Shown: positions 57,101 to 63,692 of the stretch, piece by piece
Layout: each line of letters starts with the position of its first letter
How positions within the stretch are numbered: position 1 is the stretch's first letter
Assembly (NCBI RefSeq): GCF_001949145.1
Contig: NW_019091396.1
Location: 721,851-785,850, forward strand
Origin: Acanthaster planci
Taxonomy: Eukaryota > Echinodermata > Asteroidea > Valvatida > Acanthasteridae
Direction of reading: 5' to 3'
Length of the DNA stretch: 64,000 bases
Notes under the pieces: model-generated
Databases searched by the model: none
Seen by the model: only the letters and a program-made list of their open reading frames with translations
What the model was told of the DNA's origin: nothing
Position numbers and translations under genes: made by a program

Positions 57101-59958
57101 TACAAGGTTGACTGGAACACAAAAGGTGCATTTTCAAAGGTTGTAGTAAAAAAATGCATTCGCGGACCCTTTAAGAACCTTCATGTGATCTTGGTACATA
57201 TCTGACTAAAAATGACATTCATCCGGTTTCCATTTTTCTTCTTCACGTTTTATCACACAAAACCTTAAATAAAGTTTCCAAGTAACCTGAACACAGAGAA
57301 AACATATCTTACGGTGATGAGCTCAGCTGCTGACAGAAATGAACTAAAAATCCCTTTCCTTAAAATACCCTTACTAATGATACATGTAATTCTGCAAAAA
57401 CTGGCAATGTACGTGTAATTTGTGTGGTTTGCTGGGTTAGGGTTGGGTCAGACTTACATGTACAACAGGCTAGCCAAATTTGGGTCAACTCTAAACTGTA
57501 CAAAGGGTCTCAACACAGTGCTCCTTTTAGCCCTGGTCCAAACATGTACATGTATTTCAATGCATGGAGAGAAATGCAACCTGCTTGTAGTAGATCTCAT
57601 CATAGTATATGTACACGTACATGTACATGATTGTGTACACGTGTACATGAACTCTGCACAATAACAAATGTACAGTACATATACATGCATGTTAGTTGTG
57701 TACATGTTCATTGAATATACATGTAAAATCTCACAGCAATGAAGCAATTGTCCAAGATTTGGGGGGGAGATCTAAATAAAAGTGTAAACCGCACTCTTTA
57801 CCAGATAAACAGAACACACAAATATGATCTCCCTGATCAAGAGACAGAAGTGTTCACGGCACATTTTGCTTTAATATATAATGCTATAATGTACATGTAT
57901 AAATTTGTACAAGCGCTTACATTTACAATGTGCATGTGCATGTACATGTCCATACAATGTATGCAATGTACATGATACACTATACATGTACATGTTAAGG
58001 GCAGAGTTATTCACTTATGAACCCACACACTGTATGTACCCCTTCCTTCCAAACAAGCTATACACTACTATGTCAACAGGATCTCCACATGGTACAAATG
58101 CACAATATGCACATGTAACACATGCATGTACATATCTGCAATGCACGCAGGTAACTTGTACATGTATCCGTGTGCATGCACCAGTACCATGTGTACATGT
58201 GCACTTAACTCAAAGCAACACACAACAATATGAGGTGGACTTTGATACCACAGAGATTTACGGCAACACTGGTGGTACATGTATTTGTGACACTGGAAAT
58301 TGTATAGTTAATGATGACGTGACATCCAGTCTGGGCTATTGCTCTGATCAGATCTTCAATGTGAAAAAATCTGACACATACAATTAGCACTGCATTTAAG
58401 AGCAACATTTTCTCTTTGAGTATACTGATGAATTATGCAGTGTTTCAATGGACAATCTTGATGGCCCCCATTTATGGTGGAAAGCACTGTGCTGAGTTTG
58501 TGAATCATATGCATGTACATCATGTTCGCCCTTCCATTTCTTTGTTCATCTTTATAACTGATTTGTAAGCACCTAGTCAGGTTCCTTACATAGTGTGTTT
58601 CATGATTTGTTTTCAAAAACCATACCCTCCAGAGCGATCCCTGTTCGCCACTTCCAAGGTTGTATTGTGTATTTGGGTCATGATCCCTGGCTATTTGGTG
58701 TTTCAGGTTTTATGGCTTCCGAGTACCAACCCCCCCCCAAAGATACTGACAAATGAGAAGGACCCTAACATAGAGTGGAGAGCTTAGTTGGTAGAACACC
58801 GGTACGGTATTCCAGAGGTCACAGGTTCAACTCCCGTTCGTCAATTCCTTTTTACTTCTTTAATTGACTTGTAAGGGCCTAGTCAGTTTCCTGTACAGTT
58901 TGTTTCAAGAAAATAAATTTTACCACGGGCGGTGCCGTTTTGAAAAACGAAGGCGTTTCGTGCATCGTAATTCAAGGCACCTGACAGGTGTTCTGTTTAC
59001 GTTGTACCATACAAAACTGGTACCCTGTCACATCTTGCGTGACAGACGAATAAGGAACCGGTGAAATTAAATTTGAATAACATTAATATGCATGTTATGT
59101 ACCATGCTCCACACGCATACTATCAAAGTGCATGTGCAACTTATACTAATCAATACTGTGACAATGTGAATTATGCATCTACGGCACCTGTCGGGTGCCT
59201 TGACTTCCGACGCACGAAACGCTGCCTTCGTTTTTCAAAATGGCGCCGCTCGTGGTCGGCATTTAACAGCACAGGAGGGGTTTTTCGAGGCGCCATACAT
59301 CAGAAAGTTTACAATTTTGAAAAGCTTTAGGGTGCTGGTATGAAAGTCCAAACTCTGAGAAATACGCCGGTGTAAGTAAAATTGTCGAGTCATTCTTATT
59401 TCGGAAGATATTAGGATTCAAAGTTTGTGACAATCCTGCAGTTTGGCTTTCAGGCATTTAAGACATGCCTTGAAGTAGGGCTGTGGTGGCGACAGATAAG
59501 AGACAGATAGTAAAAGCGAGCCACTACAGCCCTATTTGTGGGGCTAATGCGGTACCATGCAATGAAAGGTTGTGTTCATTTGTGGATAATTTGCAAGTGA
59601 TGTTTGGAGTTTGATTGTGGCATCTGTACACGTACTGGGTAACAAAAATGACAAAAGTAGCAATGTTACTAACTTAACAATGCAGTGGTTGTGATAAGTA
59701 GGCCCTGTCATGCCTGTACCCATCATATCAAAATCTCTGTCACTGAACTTTGGCAGGTGGAGTCTGGGTGCACATCACGTGCTGATCACAAGTTAACATC
59801 AGCCATGTTCACTATTTTATTTACACCACGCACACAGCCACAGAAAATTAAAACGAACACTTACGGCTATTCCCTGATATGGTACGTTCTCGATCCCGCT
59901 CTAGTGGTAATTTCGGCGGCTTGGTTGCTGCCGGCTGCTCAGCAGCAGCGTCCGCCAT
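17831..59958 (-). CDS. PIP5K1: Phosphatidylinositol-4-phosphate 5-kinase type I, complete, 14 coding exons
   Basis: It phosphorylates PI(4)P at the 5-position with ATP to give PI(4,5)P2 at the plasma membrane. Exons (minus, 5' to 3'): 59958-59865, 53718-53666, 53284-53195, 47012-46882, 45037-44920, 35847-35695, 34737-34438, 32673-32596, 31473-31190, 28898-28815, 27982-27849, 23571-23395, 22353-22041, 18161-17831; 2340 nt, 779 residues. Kinase landmarks by residue: GASGS glycine-rich loop 177-181, IIKTVQ with Lys194, DLKGSTYKR from 259, MDYSLL 321-326, IGIID with metal-binding Asp456, activation loop KKLEHTWK with Glu468, the residue that sets type I specificity. A 95-residue insert with nine Gln (358-366) precedes GGIPAKN. 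The C-tail (about 507-779) is low-complexity, with [11 protein letters not shown] resembling vertebrate type I tails. Vertebrate members have about 540-670 residues, so this one is longer. An in-frame TAA lies 27 bases upstream of the ATG. Confidence 0.95.
18170..18225 (-). repeat. CT-rich microsatellite forming an extended polypyrimidine tract
   Basis: On the minus strand this is a CTCTCTCTCTGTCTCTCTC run just upstream of the exon 14 acceptor, so a microsatellite appears to serve as, or extend, the splice polypyrimidine tract. Confidence 0.7.
19050..19652. mobile_element. piggyBac-like non-autonomous element, TTAA-flanked
   Basis: Left border TTAACCACTTCCTGCCGGGG, right border CCCCGGCAGGAAGTGGTTAA: a perfect 16-bp terminal inverted repeat plus TTAA target duplication. 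The length is 603 bp including TTAA. The interior has no frame resembling a DDD transposase, so it would need a partner for movement. It lies inside PIP5K1 intron 13. The perfect ends suggest a fairly young copy. Confidence 0.88.
20732..20986. mobile_element. MITE with GGGTCATTCC ends and 4-bp AAAT target duplication, copy 1
   Basis: The 50-bp arms 20732-20781 and 20937-20986 are inverted with about five mismatches; the inner 24 bases, TTTGTGACGGCGTCCCTTG and neighbours, are perfect. AAAT flanks both sides (20728-20731, 20987-20990). A second family member with similar ends is at 50168-50413. The superfamily is undetermined. A 4-bp duplication occurs in several classes of DNA transposon. Confidence 0.88.
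22041..22353 (-). CDS. PIP5K1: PIP5K1 exon 13
   Basis: Acceptor CTGAAAAG, donor AG|GTAAGA. Encodes [33 protein letters not shown] and an acidic segment ending ELDYSQ. The [11 protein letters not shown] string aligns with the GRPDVLPQTPP-type motif of vertebrate type I kinases. Confidence 0.93.
22354..23394 (-). other. PIP5K1 intron 12
   Basis: About 1.0 kb, GT-AG. Contains the half copy at 22437-22507; nothing else recognised. Confidence 0.85.
22437..22507 (+). repeat. Half copy of the tRNA-like palindrome family
   Basis: GTAAATTAATTT, then CCCTGCCCGACGTGTATTTT, AACACTGTATACTCAGTGTA and TGCCCCC match the outer part of each arm of 37720-37996. Only the outer half is present. Confidence 0.75.
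23395..23571 (-). CDS. PIP5K1: PIP5K1 exon 12
   Basis: Acceptor TTCTGCCCACAG, donor CAGG|GTGAGT. It has no ATG-initiated frame of its own; I found it from splice phase. Encodes [20 protein letters not shown] and on to GISPGGQ, just after the kinase core. SPSK and following basic residues match the position of the PSPSKK segment of vertebrate PIP5K1A. Confidence 0.9.
25091..25164 (+). repeat. Half copy of the tRNA-like palindrome family
   Basis: GTAAATTAATTTTGGATTTT, GCCCTGCCCGACGTGTATTT, ACTCAGCGTATGCCCCCGAA match the outer arm of 37720-37996 with only a few differences. Confidence 0.8.
27253..27281. other. Perfect 10-bp hairpin
   Basis: GGCTTTGGTC and GACCAAAGCC are separated by nine bases. 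It may be the core of an old foldback element; no function suggested. Confidence 0.5.
27849..27982 (-). CDS. PIP5K1: PIP5K1 exon 11 (activation loop)
   Basis: Acceptor TTCCAACTGCAG, donor CCAC|GTAAGT. Encodes [44 protein letters not shown]. The KKLEH segment carries the Glu that distinguishes type I (PI4P 5-kinases) from type II enzymes, and the two Lys used in membrane targeting. Confidence 0.96.
27983..28814 (-). other. PIP5K1 intron 10
   Basis: 832 bp, phase 2, donor GTGAGT. Nothing further recognised. Confidence 0.85.
28815..28898 (-). CDS. PIP5K1: PIP5K1 exon 10 (GGIPAKN and IGIID motifs)
   Basis: An 84-bp exon found by phase and motif. Acceptor CCTTGATGACAG, donor TTTCAA|GTGAGT. Encodes [20 protein letters not shown] and IDILQCF. 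Asp456 in IGIID binds the catalytic metal. Conserved positions are intact, although LDLF replaces the more usual LLLY. Confidence 0.95.
30462..30560 (+). repeat. Interspersed repeat (also at 7068-7135, minus)
   Basis: CACATGGATCCAGATTGGGA, GTTGGTTCACTAACACCAGA and ACCTGCGTAATGGATGGAGC blocks match the minus-strand copy at 7068-7135. Confidence 0.6.
30620..30860 (+). repeat. SINE-like sequence with tRNA T-loop motif
   Basis: CCAGGATTCGAAACCCACCTC resembles a B box region (GGATTCGAAACCC), followed by repeated GGTTTCC/GGTTTTCTCCCACCTGCA blocks typical of tRNA-derived invertebrate repeats. Related to 2745-2900. Decayed. Confidence 0.45.
31190..31473 (-). CDS. PIP5K1: PIP5K1 exon 9 (polyglutamine insert)
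   Basis: Acceptor TTCCTCCAG, donor CC|GTAAGA. Encodes [18 protein letters not shown], nine Gln from mixed CAG/CAA codons, [19 protein letters not shown], a basic [11 protein letters not shown] stretch and an acidic QEDEEEP. It lies between the MDYSLL segment and GGIPAKN, where vertebrate type I enzymes also have a variable, poorly ordered loop. Confidence 0.93.
31474..32595 (-). other. PIP5K1 intron 8
   Basis: 1.1 kb, phase 0, donor AAG|GTAATG. Holds the repeat at 32089-32220. Confidence 0.85.
32089..32220 (+). repeat. Interspersed repeat, copy 1 (also at 36784-36920)
   Basis: AGAAGCACCCCCTCATTGGT, TGAAAAGAGCCATGTTGGT, GGTAG...TGCATTTA and GAACCAGCA blocks are shared in order with 36784-36920. 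A weaker relative may be near 52110-52180. Class unknown. Confidence 0.65.
32596..32673 (-). CDS. PIP5K1: PIP5K1 exon 8 (MDYSLL motif)
   Basis: A 78-bp exon, too short for an ATG-to-stop scan. The acceptor ends ATAAATGTAG; the donor is AAG|GTAATG. Encodes [20 protein letters not shown] and QAEKDK. MDYSLL is a catalytic-core signature of PIP kinases. The acceptor's pyrimidine tract is weak. Confidence 0.95.
32874..33763. other. Assembly gap (890 N)
   Basis: A run of unknown bases. The length may be estimated or arbitrary. Open frames spanning it are artefacts. Confidence 1.
34001..34031. repeat. ATGCATGTGC microsatellite
   Basis: ATGCATGTGC twice and then ATGCATGCAT: a short palindromic purine-pyrimidine alternating tract near the gap edge. 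Confidence 0.8.
34438..34737 (-). CDS. PIP5K1: PIP5K1 exon 7 (DLKGSTYKR motif)
   Basis: Exactly 100 codons. Acceptor TTCACCCTAG, donor AGG|GTGAGC. Encodes [53 protein letters not shown], then PTFKDLDF and LQRDCR. This is the most conserved part of the N and C lobes. Confidence 0.97.
34738..35694 (-). other. PIP5K1 intron 6
   Basis: 957 bp, phase 0. Most of it is the ATCGATATT-rich repeat at 34985-35245. Confidence 0.85.
34985..35245. repeat. Degenerate ATCGATATT-rich foldback repeat
   Basis: GATACCAATATATAGGTTTT at the left and, on the opposite strand from the right, a CGATATATTGATATT...GGGTTTTATATC stretch suggest imperfect terminal inverted repeats. Many TTGATATTTTTGA-like units lie in between. 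Similar motifs at 29005-29070. Confidence 0.4.
35695..35847 (-). CDS. PIP5K1: PIP5K1 exon 6 (glycine-rich loop and catalytic Lys)
   Basis: 51 codons. Acceptor TTCTTTTTAG, donor ATG|GTAAGT. No long ATG-started frame marks it; I found it by motif. Encodes [56 protein letters not shown] and Lys194 are the ATP-binding elements. Confidence 0.97.
36725..36775. repeat. TACATGTA palindromic microsatellite
   Basis: GGTACATGTACACAGTATGTA, then ACAAGTACATGTACATGTA units. Confidence 0.8.
36784..36920 (+). repeat. Interspersed repeat, copy 2 (also at 32089-32220)
   Basis: AGAAGCACCCCCTAATTGGT, TGAATAGAGCCATGTTGGT, TTGGTAGAGACGTGACTG and AGAACCAGCA match copy 1. Confidence 0.65.
37193..37390. repeat. Clustered TACATGTA microsatellite
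   Basis: Three tracts of GTACATGTACATGTA within 200 bases, with GTACCGGTACAG variants. Confidence 0.85.
37720..37996. mobile_element. 277-bp head-to-head palindrome of tRNA-like half elements
   Basis: From GTAAATTAATTTTTG at the left to CAAAATTAATTTAC at the right the sequence is a long imperfect palindrome with arms of about 135 bp centred near ACTAGT (37856-37861). Each arm, read outward, has a tRNA T-arm-like GGGTTCRAGTCC motif, an ACTCGAGTA-like stretch, a T-rich run, CATACACTGAGCATAC and the GGCAGGGCAAAA tail. Single arms occur at 22437-22507 and 25091-25164. It may be two SINE-like copies inserted head to head, or a foldback element that captured a tRNA-like piece. Confidence 0.85.
38645..38692. 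repeat. TACATGTA / ACCGTAC palindromic tract
   Basis: GTACTACCGTACATGTACCG, then TACATGTACAGTAGTAC; the whole tract is close to self-complementary. Confidence 0.75.
41395..41487. repeat. TACATGTA / ACCGGTAC palindromic microsatellite
   Basis: A dense mixture of TACATGTA and ACCGGTAC, both self-complementary, over about 90 bases. Confidence 0.85.
43066..43197 (+). pseudogene. Possible THAP zinc-finger remnant
   Basis: A 43-codon frame starts [10 protein letters not shown] and contains [16 protein letters not shown] before a stop. THAP domains begin with a CCVxGC-like pair and have an FRFPKD...RKKWV block about 20 residues later, before a C-x2-H pair that is absent here. Could be a decayed P-element-type transposase end or chance. 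There is no matching continuation downstream. Confidence 0.3.
43482..43976 (-). other. Unrecognised 164-codon open frame in intron 5
   Basis: It is among the longest gap-free ATG-to-stop frames in the window that are not exons. One stretch, [20 protein letters not shown], faintly resembles helices 7-8 of nuclear-receptor ligand domains, but flanking residues do not fit and there is no DNA-binding domain. It lies on the same strand as PIP5K1 without visible splice support. It may be a decayed insertion, an exon of a nested gene or chance. Confidence 0.2.
44920..45037 (-). CDS. PIP5K1: PIP5K1 exon 5
   Basis: Acceptor CTTTTTTTCACAG, donor CTG|GTGAGT. Encodes [52 protein letters not shown] is a strongly conserved N-lobe and dimer-interface segment of PIP kinases. 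Confidence 0.97.
45038..46881 (-). other. PIP5K1 intron 4
   Basis: 1.84 kb, phase 2, donor GTGAAA. Contains a small GGGCACTAAG triplication (about 45773-45803). Nothing else recognised. Confidence 0.85.
46882..47012 (-). CDS. PIP5K1: PIP5K1 exon 4 (start of kinase domain)
   Basis: Acceptor TTTCTTGCAG, donor CCCCAG|GTGAAA. Encodes [43 protein letters not shown]. Close to the TSSALKGAIQLGI...KPERDVL segment of vertebrate type I enzymes. Confidence 0.97.
48252..48365. repeat. 38-bp tandem repeat, two exact copies and a degenerate third
   Basis: Units start at 48252 and 48290 and are identical over 38 bases; each holds CAGTACATGTACCGGTGCAT and TCCTCATGTGCACATGTA. A third, diverged copy starts at 48328. 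It shows the TACATGTA palindrome being amplified as part of a longer unit. Confidence 0.95.
50168..50413. mobile_element. MITE with GAGTAATTCC/GGAATTACCC ends and 4-bp ACAT duplication, copy 2
   Basis: ACAT at 50164-50167 and at 50414-50417 flank the element. The arms (about 50168-50222 and 50357-50413) share TAATTCC-GAAATTAGG and GTGTCCCTGTTACATCT, inverted. Ends resemble copy 1 at 20732-20986 (GGGT-ATTCC, then a GTCCCT-GTTAC block), and length (246 versus 255) is similar, so they probably belong to one family or two subfamilies. Confidence 0.82.
53195..53284 (-). CDS. PIP5K1: PIP5K1 exon 3
   Basis: 30 codons, phase 0 at both ends. Acceptor TTGATCACAG, donor AAAAAG|GTAGGT. Encodes [45 protein letters not shown] is the conserved lead-in to the kinase domain of type I enzymes. 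Length divisible by three, so it could be skipped without frameshift. Confidence 0.95.
53285..53665 (-). other. PIP5K1 intron 2
   Basis: 381 bp, phase 0, donor AGC|GTAAGT. Nothing recognised. Confidence 0.85.
53666..53718 (-). CDS. PIP5K1: PIP5K1 exon 2 (53-bp small exon)
   Basis: Acceptor GGTTTCCAG, donor GGTAGC|GTAAGT. Encodes [17 protein letters not shown] after completing a Leu codon. Basic and disordered N-terminal segment with no family motif, so it rests on splice sites and on phase agreement (1 in, 0 out). An internal ATG (TMDGS) could be an alternative start if transcription begins here. Confidence 0.82.
53817..54290 (+). pseudogene. Decayed LINE 3' end with AT-rich tail
   Basis: The plus strand reads [14 protein letters not shown] and, after a frameshift, [14 protein letters not shown]. 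This is the FFPRT--DWN-LP--V--AP-L-TFK pattern that ends many non-LTR retrotransposon ORF2 proteins. About 350 bases of AT-rich 3' UTR follow, ending in an AATTAAGTAAATAAATG tail near 54290. Inactive. Confidence 0.65.
55235..55400. repeat. TACATGTA microsatellite cluster
   Basis: GTACATGTACATGTA runs at 55239-55253, 55265-55290 and 55380-55400. Confidence 0.85.
57600..57660. repeat. TACACGTACATGTACATG microsatellite
   Basis: Self-complementary TACATGTA and GTACACGTGTAC units. Confidence 0.8.
58536..58908 (+). mobile_element. tRNA-derived SINE flanked by two related tail segments
   Basis: 58772-58842 is tRNA-like: AGCTTAGTTGGTAGAACACC (A box), a CGGTACG anticodon-type loop, ACAGGTTCAACTCCCGT (B box). 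The downstream tail TTGACTTGTAAGGGCCTAGT (58863-58908) is closely matched upstream at 58560-58602 by CTGATTTGTAAGCACCTAGT. This suggests two SINE copies in the same orientation, the first reduced to its tail. Same anticodon-arm sequence as 9126-9215. Confidence 0.65.
58923..59255. mobile_element. Foldback element with about 70-bp GC-rich arms
   Basis: Arms 58923-58990 and 59185-59255 are inverted: CCACGGGCGG/CCGCTCGTGG outermost, then TTTTGAAAAACGAAGGC, GCGTTTCGTGC and TCAAGGCACCTGACAGGTG. A second short inverted pair, CTGTCAC/GTGACAG, is near the centre. 333 bp, no ORF. More GC-rich and CpG-rich than its surroundings. Confidence 0.8.
59477..59533. mobile_element. 57-bp hairpin element
   Basis: AGGGCTGTGGTGGC and GCCACTACAGCCCT pair with one mismatch around a loop of about 25 bases. 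TA adjoins both ends (TAGGG and CCCTA), so a TA target is possible. Confidence 0.6.
59865..59958 (-). CDS. PIP5K1: PIP5K1 exon 1 (start codon)
   Basis: The ATG in AAAATGGCGG has A at -3 and G at +4, and an in-frame TAA lies 27 bases upstream. Encodes [20 protein letters not shown] and [11 protein letters not shown], then one base of a Leu codon; donor AGCC|GTAAGT. The N-terminal extension is Ala/Pro-rich with no conserved motif, so assignment rests on phase, Kozak context and strand. Nothing excludes other first exons farther upstream. Confidence 0.82.
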
Positions 59959-60300
59959 TTTTAAACTCGGGCACCTGACTGTTTAGTGGCCGGCAGTGCA
60001 CGATCGAAGGGTGACTAGGCCTAAATGTAAAATTACAGCATCGGTTACGCGGTTCCACGCAACGTTAATGTAACCGGCAAAATGTAAACGTTTTTAGTTC
60101 TCTCCTTTACACGTGTAAAGAAAACTGCTACCTCCTACTTCCCAACTGGTCGTTTCATCGGCATTGTCAAATGTGACTGTTCGGCCGATCCATGATTTTC
60201 ACATGTTTTCAGGCGGAAAGTACATTTTCAGGCAACTCCCTCATCAGATGCCGACCACAAGTACAAGCTGTCAGTCACTTCGTGATACCGGAAACAAGAT
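59950..60300 (-). promoter_or_regulatory. Probable PIP5K1 5' UTR and proximal promoter
   Basis: It lies directly upstream of exon 1 and is richer in CpG than the introns. No TATA box is obvious. The start codon region AAAATGGCGGAC fits a YY1-type element, common in TATA-less promoters where it overlaps the initiator ATG. An ACCGGAA ETS-like site is at about 60287. The transcription start cannot be read from sequence. Confidence 0.35.
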
Positions 60301-60957
60301 TTAGTTGGTACCCTTGTGATACACACGCCCATATTTATACGGGTTCAGAGGACTACCAGTTTTATCGCCCTCCGCGATGTAATGTAACGCCCTCAATGAT
60401 CTTCTGGAGCCATTGCGAGTGAAACCGATACTTCAAGGTGGGCGGATTTTTCAGCAAGACAATTATCAATGATCGCGACGTACGTCATCCGATCATAGTG
60501 AAAGGAAAAACAGAAAGATGTGTGCGTCAATCACTACAGACAAACGCATCCCACAGAAAATGCAAATCCACAGGAAAATCGGGCAATCCGCATGGGCGTA
60601 AATCCCGAGGGAGTACATATCCCCCCTACTTTTTGCTTCTGAATCTTCCCCATATTTCGTGCTGATAAAACATTAAACTGCATGGTGAAGAATTTTTCGG
60701 ACTTTCCAACAACAAAAAATGCATTCAATAATACTAAAACAAGAGATAGGCCTAACACTAAACTTCAAAACAAAACAATCCGTTCTGATGTAAGATTCTA
60801 TAGTGTAATACGTATTATCTTTATGATGAACATAACCCCCTGCATAATGCTCTCAGCACAACCCCCCCCGACGTAAACAGTATTGCGTCATCAGTATACA
60901 GACGTTTATTGAAATCATAAAATTCAATATGTATAGACAAGTGTTGTACTATTCCGG

Positions 60958-60980
60958 CATATATATATATATATACATAT
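60958..60980. repeat. (TA)n microsatellite
   Basis: CATATATATATATATATATA run, about nine units. Confidence 0.95.
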
Positions 60981-63692
60981 GTAATGAACCCCACTAAGGT
61001 TTTAATTTATTTGGAGAAACGTAGGCCTAATAGGCCCATGCTCCTTTCTTGCGTAAACGATTATGGTAATGACGCGAATGAAAGCGTTACATTGCACAAA
61101 CTCCGGAAACTCATCTACAGACGCAACAGAATCCGGATTGAAACAGCTCCAAAAGTCCCCACTGATTCACAACAGTGGTCCCTGTAATGCGTTGGAAAAT
61201 ATCGGCGAGGAGGGGGAGGCGAGGGTAAATGCGAGTGTTGAATGGACAGCTGGTGTGCGATTATTGGTTGGCTAGGGCAAAATGACTGAAGGTCTACTTA
61301 AGTTTCTAAAGAGTGGGCAAGTTGCTAAAGAATGTATTCAGCTCACATGCAGTTGCTATTTTTTCACCATTGTTGGTACATGGTTAAAATGAAAACTTTT
61401 TATTACTATTAACTCTTTGGCAATTTAGTGTTAGGCTTAAAATGAAACCCTCGGTGGATCTTTTTGAAATGTTCACCTAATAAAAGCTAACTCATTCAAA
61501 AATTAATGTTCACTAGCTGATGGGAACAAACTCAGCTGCATGGGTAGGAGATCGGGATGCAGTGACTGGGTGGGGGTAGGAGACTTTGGTGTATTCTTAT
61601 CACCGACATCGACAGTAGTAAATGTACCAAAATGTATCAACCCGTGCACGACGCATGCAAGCGAAATCAGGAAAATGTACGTAGTTTTATATAGAGTTCT
61701 GTCTTTAAAAAAAATCCGCTGGTAGGCTGGGAGTCAATGGAGACGGAGAGTAGACGGAAGACTTTGGCTTCAGATGATCAGTCAAGAAGCCTTGTTTTTG
61801 GACTTGGTAGTTGATATCATTGTCTTGAAACCGTTGAGAAGAAAGTTTCAGCAGCACAGCGGGAGAGTACAAATTCACGACGGACAAATGACAAGTTTCT
61901 CAATATCGACGAGAATATAATATTAAATCAGTGCACTGGTTTGATAGTACATCCTCATCGATATTCGGAAGCAACCCTTCCATATTTCTCTGATCTACAA
62001 CTTTCTCAATGTTCATTTTGGGTTGAAAGGTATTATGTCAAAACGAGTGCTGGTAATTTCCCCCTAAAAATCCTACATGATAGACAGGTGGTACAGATTG
62101 AAAAAGGCACCACGATCCTAAAGCGCCCTCCAGCTCCAGCTGCCAACAATGCGCCGAGCTCATCAAGAGCGTCGTTTTATTCCATAATTCTATGAGAGCG
62201 CCCGACGCAAGCGCGTAGGGCCTGTTTAACGCATAAAGATGCATAGATATAGAATAAAAAAATCATTTTTTAAATCTGTGTATGGATGTGACTCACACGC
62301 CGGGATGAATTTTTGAACTTCAGTGCGCGTAATATAGATCTGTCCTGCATGCATTTGGCCTAAATGTCGCAAATATTGTTCGGCATCTGAAGTGGTTTTT
62401 AAAGATTTTTATTATTCCATAGACTTGAGTGTTTTCATAAGAGGAAAATCTTCAGCAATTAAAGATGAGCTGCCTAATTGAATTCTTTGACTACTGTGTG
62501 CCAGGTAAGATCATTTGGGCATCTGGTGATGTTTCACCCTGTTATCGTAGACATCTGAGTTCAAGCCATATTGTTACTACTGGTTCTAATTTTTTTTTAA
62601 AGTTAACAAATAATTTTAGAATTTAACTTAATGTCCAAGAAATAGGGGTGCATTTAGCTTCCAAGGGCAAAGTCAGAAAAGAATGTTCACGTGGTGGGAG
62701 AACAGATTTCTTTTTTGGACTTTTTGGCCCATTGGGCAATCCTTACTTTAAGACACCGCGACATTTTTGTTTCATTCAATTCCAAACTTCTTATACAAGG
62801 TGTGTATCAATCCTATAATACATCTTGTTTATGTAGTTTTCAAGTACATTAACATATTCATTCTTGTGCACACACGCACCTATGAAATATGGGGGTGATC
62901 AGAATATTGACAAGAATATAATATAAAATCAGTGCTCTGGATTCTGGAATATGTGATTGCCGAGCTTTCGGTAACTGAGTACCTTCTTCAGGGCAAGCAG
63001 ATTCGGTTCAGTTCACCTATGAATCTGTTCACAATTATAAATTCTAATTAGGCATTCTCAACTGTTCGGGTCATAGCTTTCAATTCACTACCTAAGTATA
63101 TTTTAAAGTGCAACTATTCAGAAATACATTAAAAATAACGGGTTTGTACACGTAAAAGTAGGTACTGCAGCCCACTGACCCTCTCTTGGCTGGCTTATTA
63201 ATGTTTTAAGTATTGCTATGATGATTTACTGCTCAACCTAAGTCAGTCCGGATGTTCAGATTTAGGCCAAGTTACTTTAATGAACACATTTAAATGCAAT
63301 CCGGGTACAAACCTCTGATCTACTTTTAAATTTTCGACGGAAACCCGATTTATACATTTGAGTTAGGACTCCCTATACGTTTTCATTGTTATGGTGGGAA
63401 CAGAGCAGAACGTCAAACTGACCATAATATAAGTTGGTATAGAGGGATCCCAATACGACGCTTTTAGCGTCGATCTGCACACTTTCGCGTTTGAAAGCGA
63501 GGCTGTATGTGTCAGCTTCAATTCTTAATACGATCAGACGATTGAAAGTAAGGAGTCAAGACACAGAATGCATAAAGGTATGTTAAATTCAGTCTTTTCA
63601 AGCTGAATTTTTTTTATGGAAGAGTCTTTCAGGATGACTCCACACGTAAATAAAAAGAAAAAATAACGACAATTGACCGCAAACTAACGTAC

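Larger units (their letters stand above)
53719..59864 (-). other. PIP5K1 intron 1 (6.1 kb)
   Basis: Phase 1, donor AGCC|GTAAGT. Contains a LINE remnant (53817-54290), TACATGTA tracts, a SINE (58536-58908), a foldback element (58923-59255) and a hairpin (59477-59533). Overlapping open frames at 54649-55071 show no recognisable domain. Confidence 0.8.

Noticed and set aside
58772..58842. Intact tRNA gene
   Set aside because: A and B boxes exist, but the T and anticodon stems have mismatches and a SINE tail follows.
62467..62507. Plus-strand first exon MSCLIEFFDYCVP
   Set aside because: A good donor follows, but there is no family match and no second exon in the window, so it was kept only as a remark.
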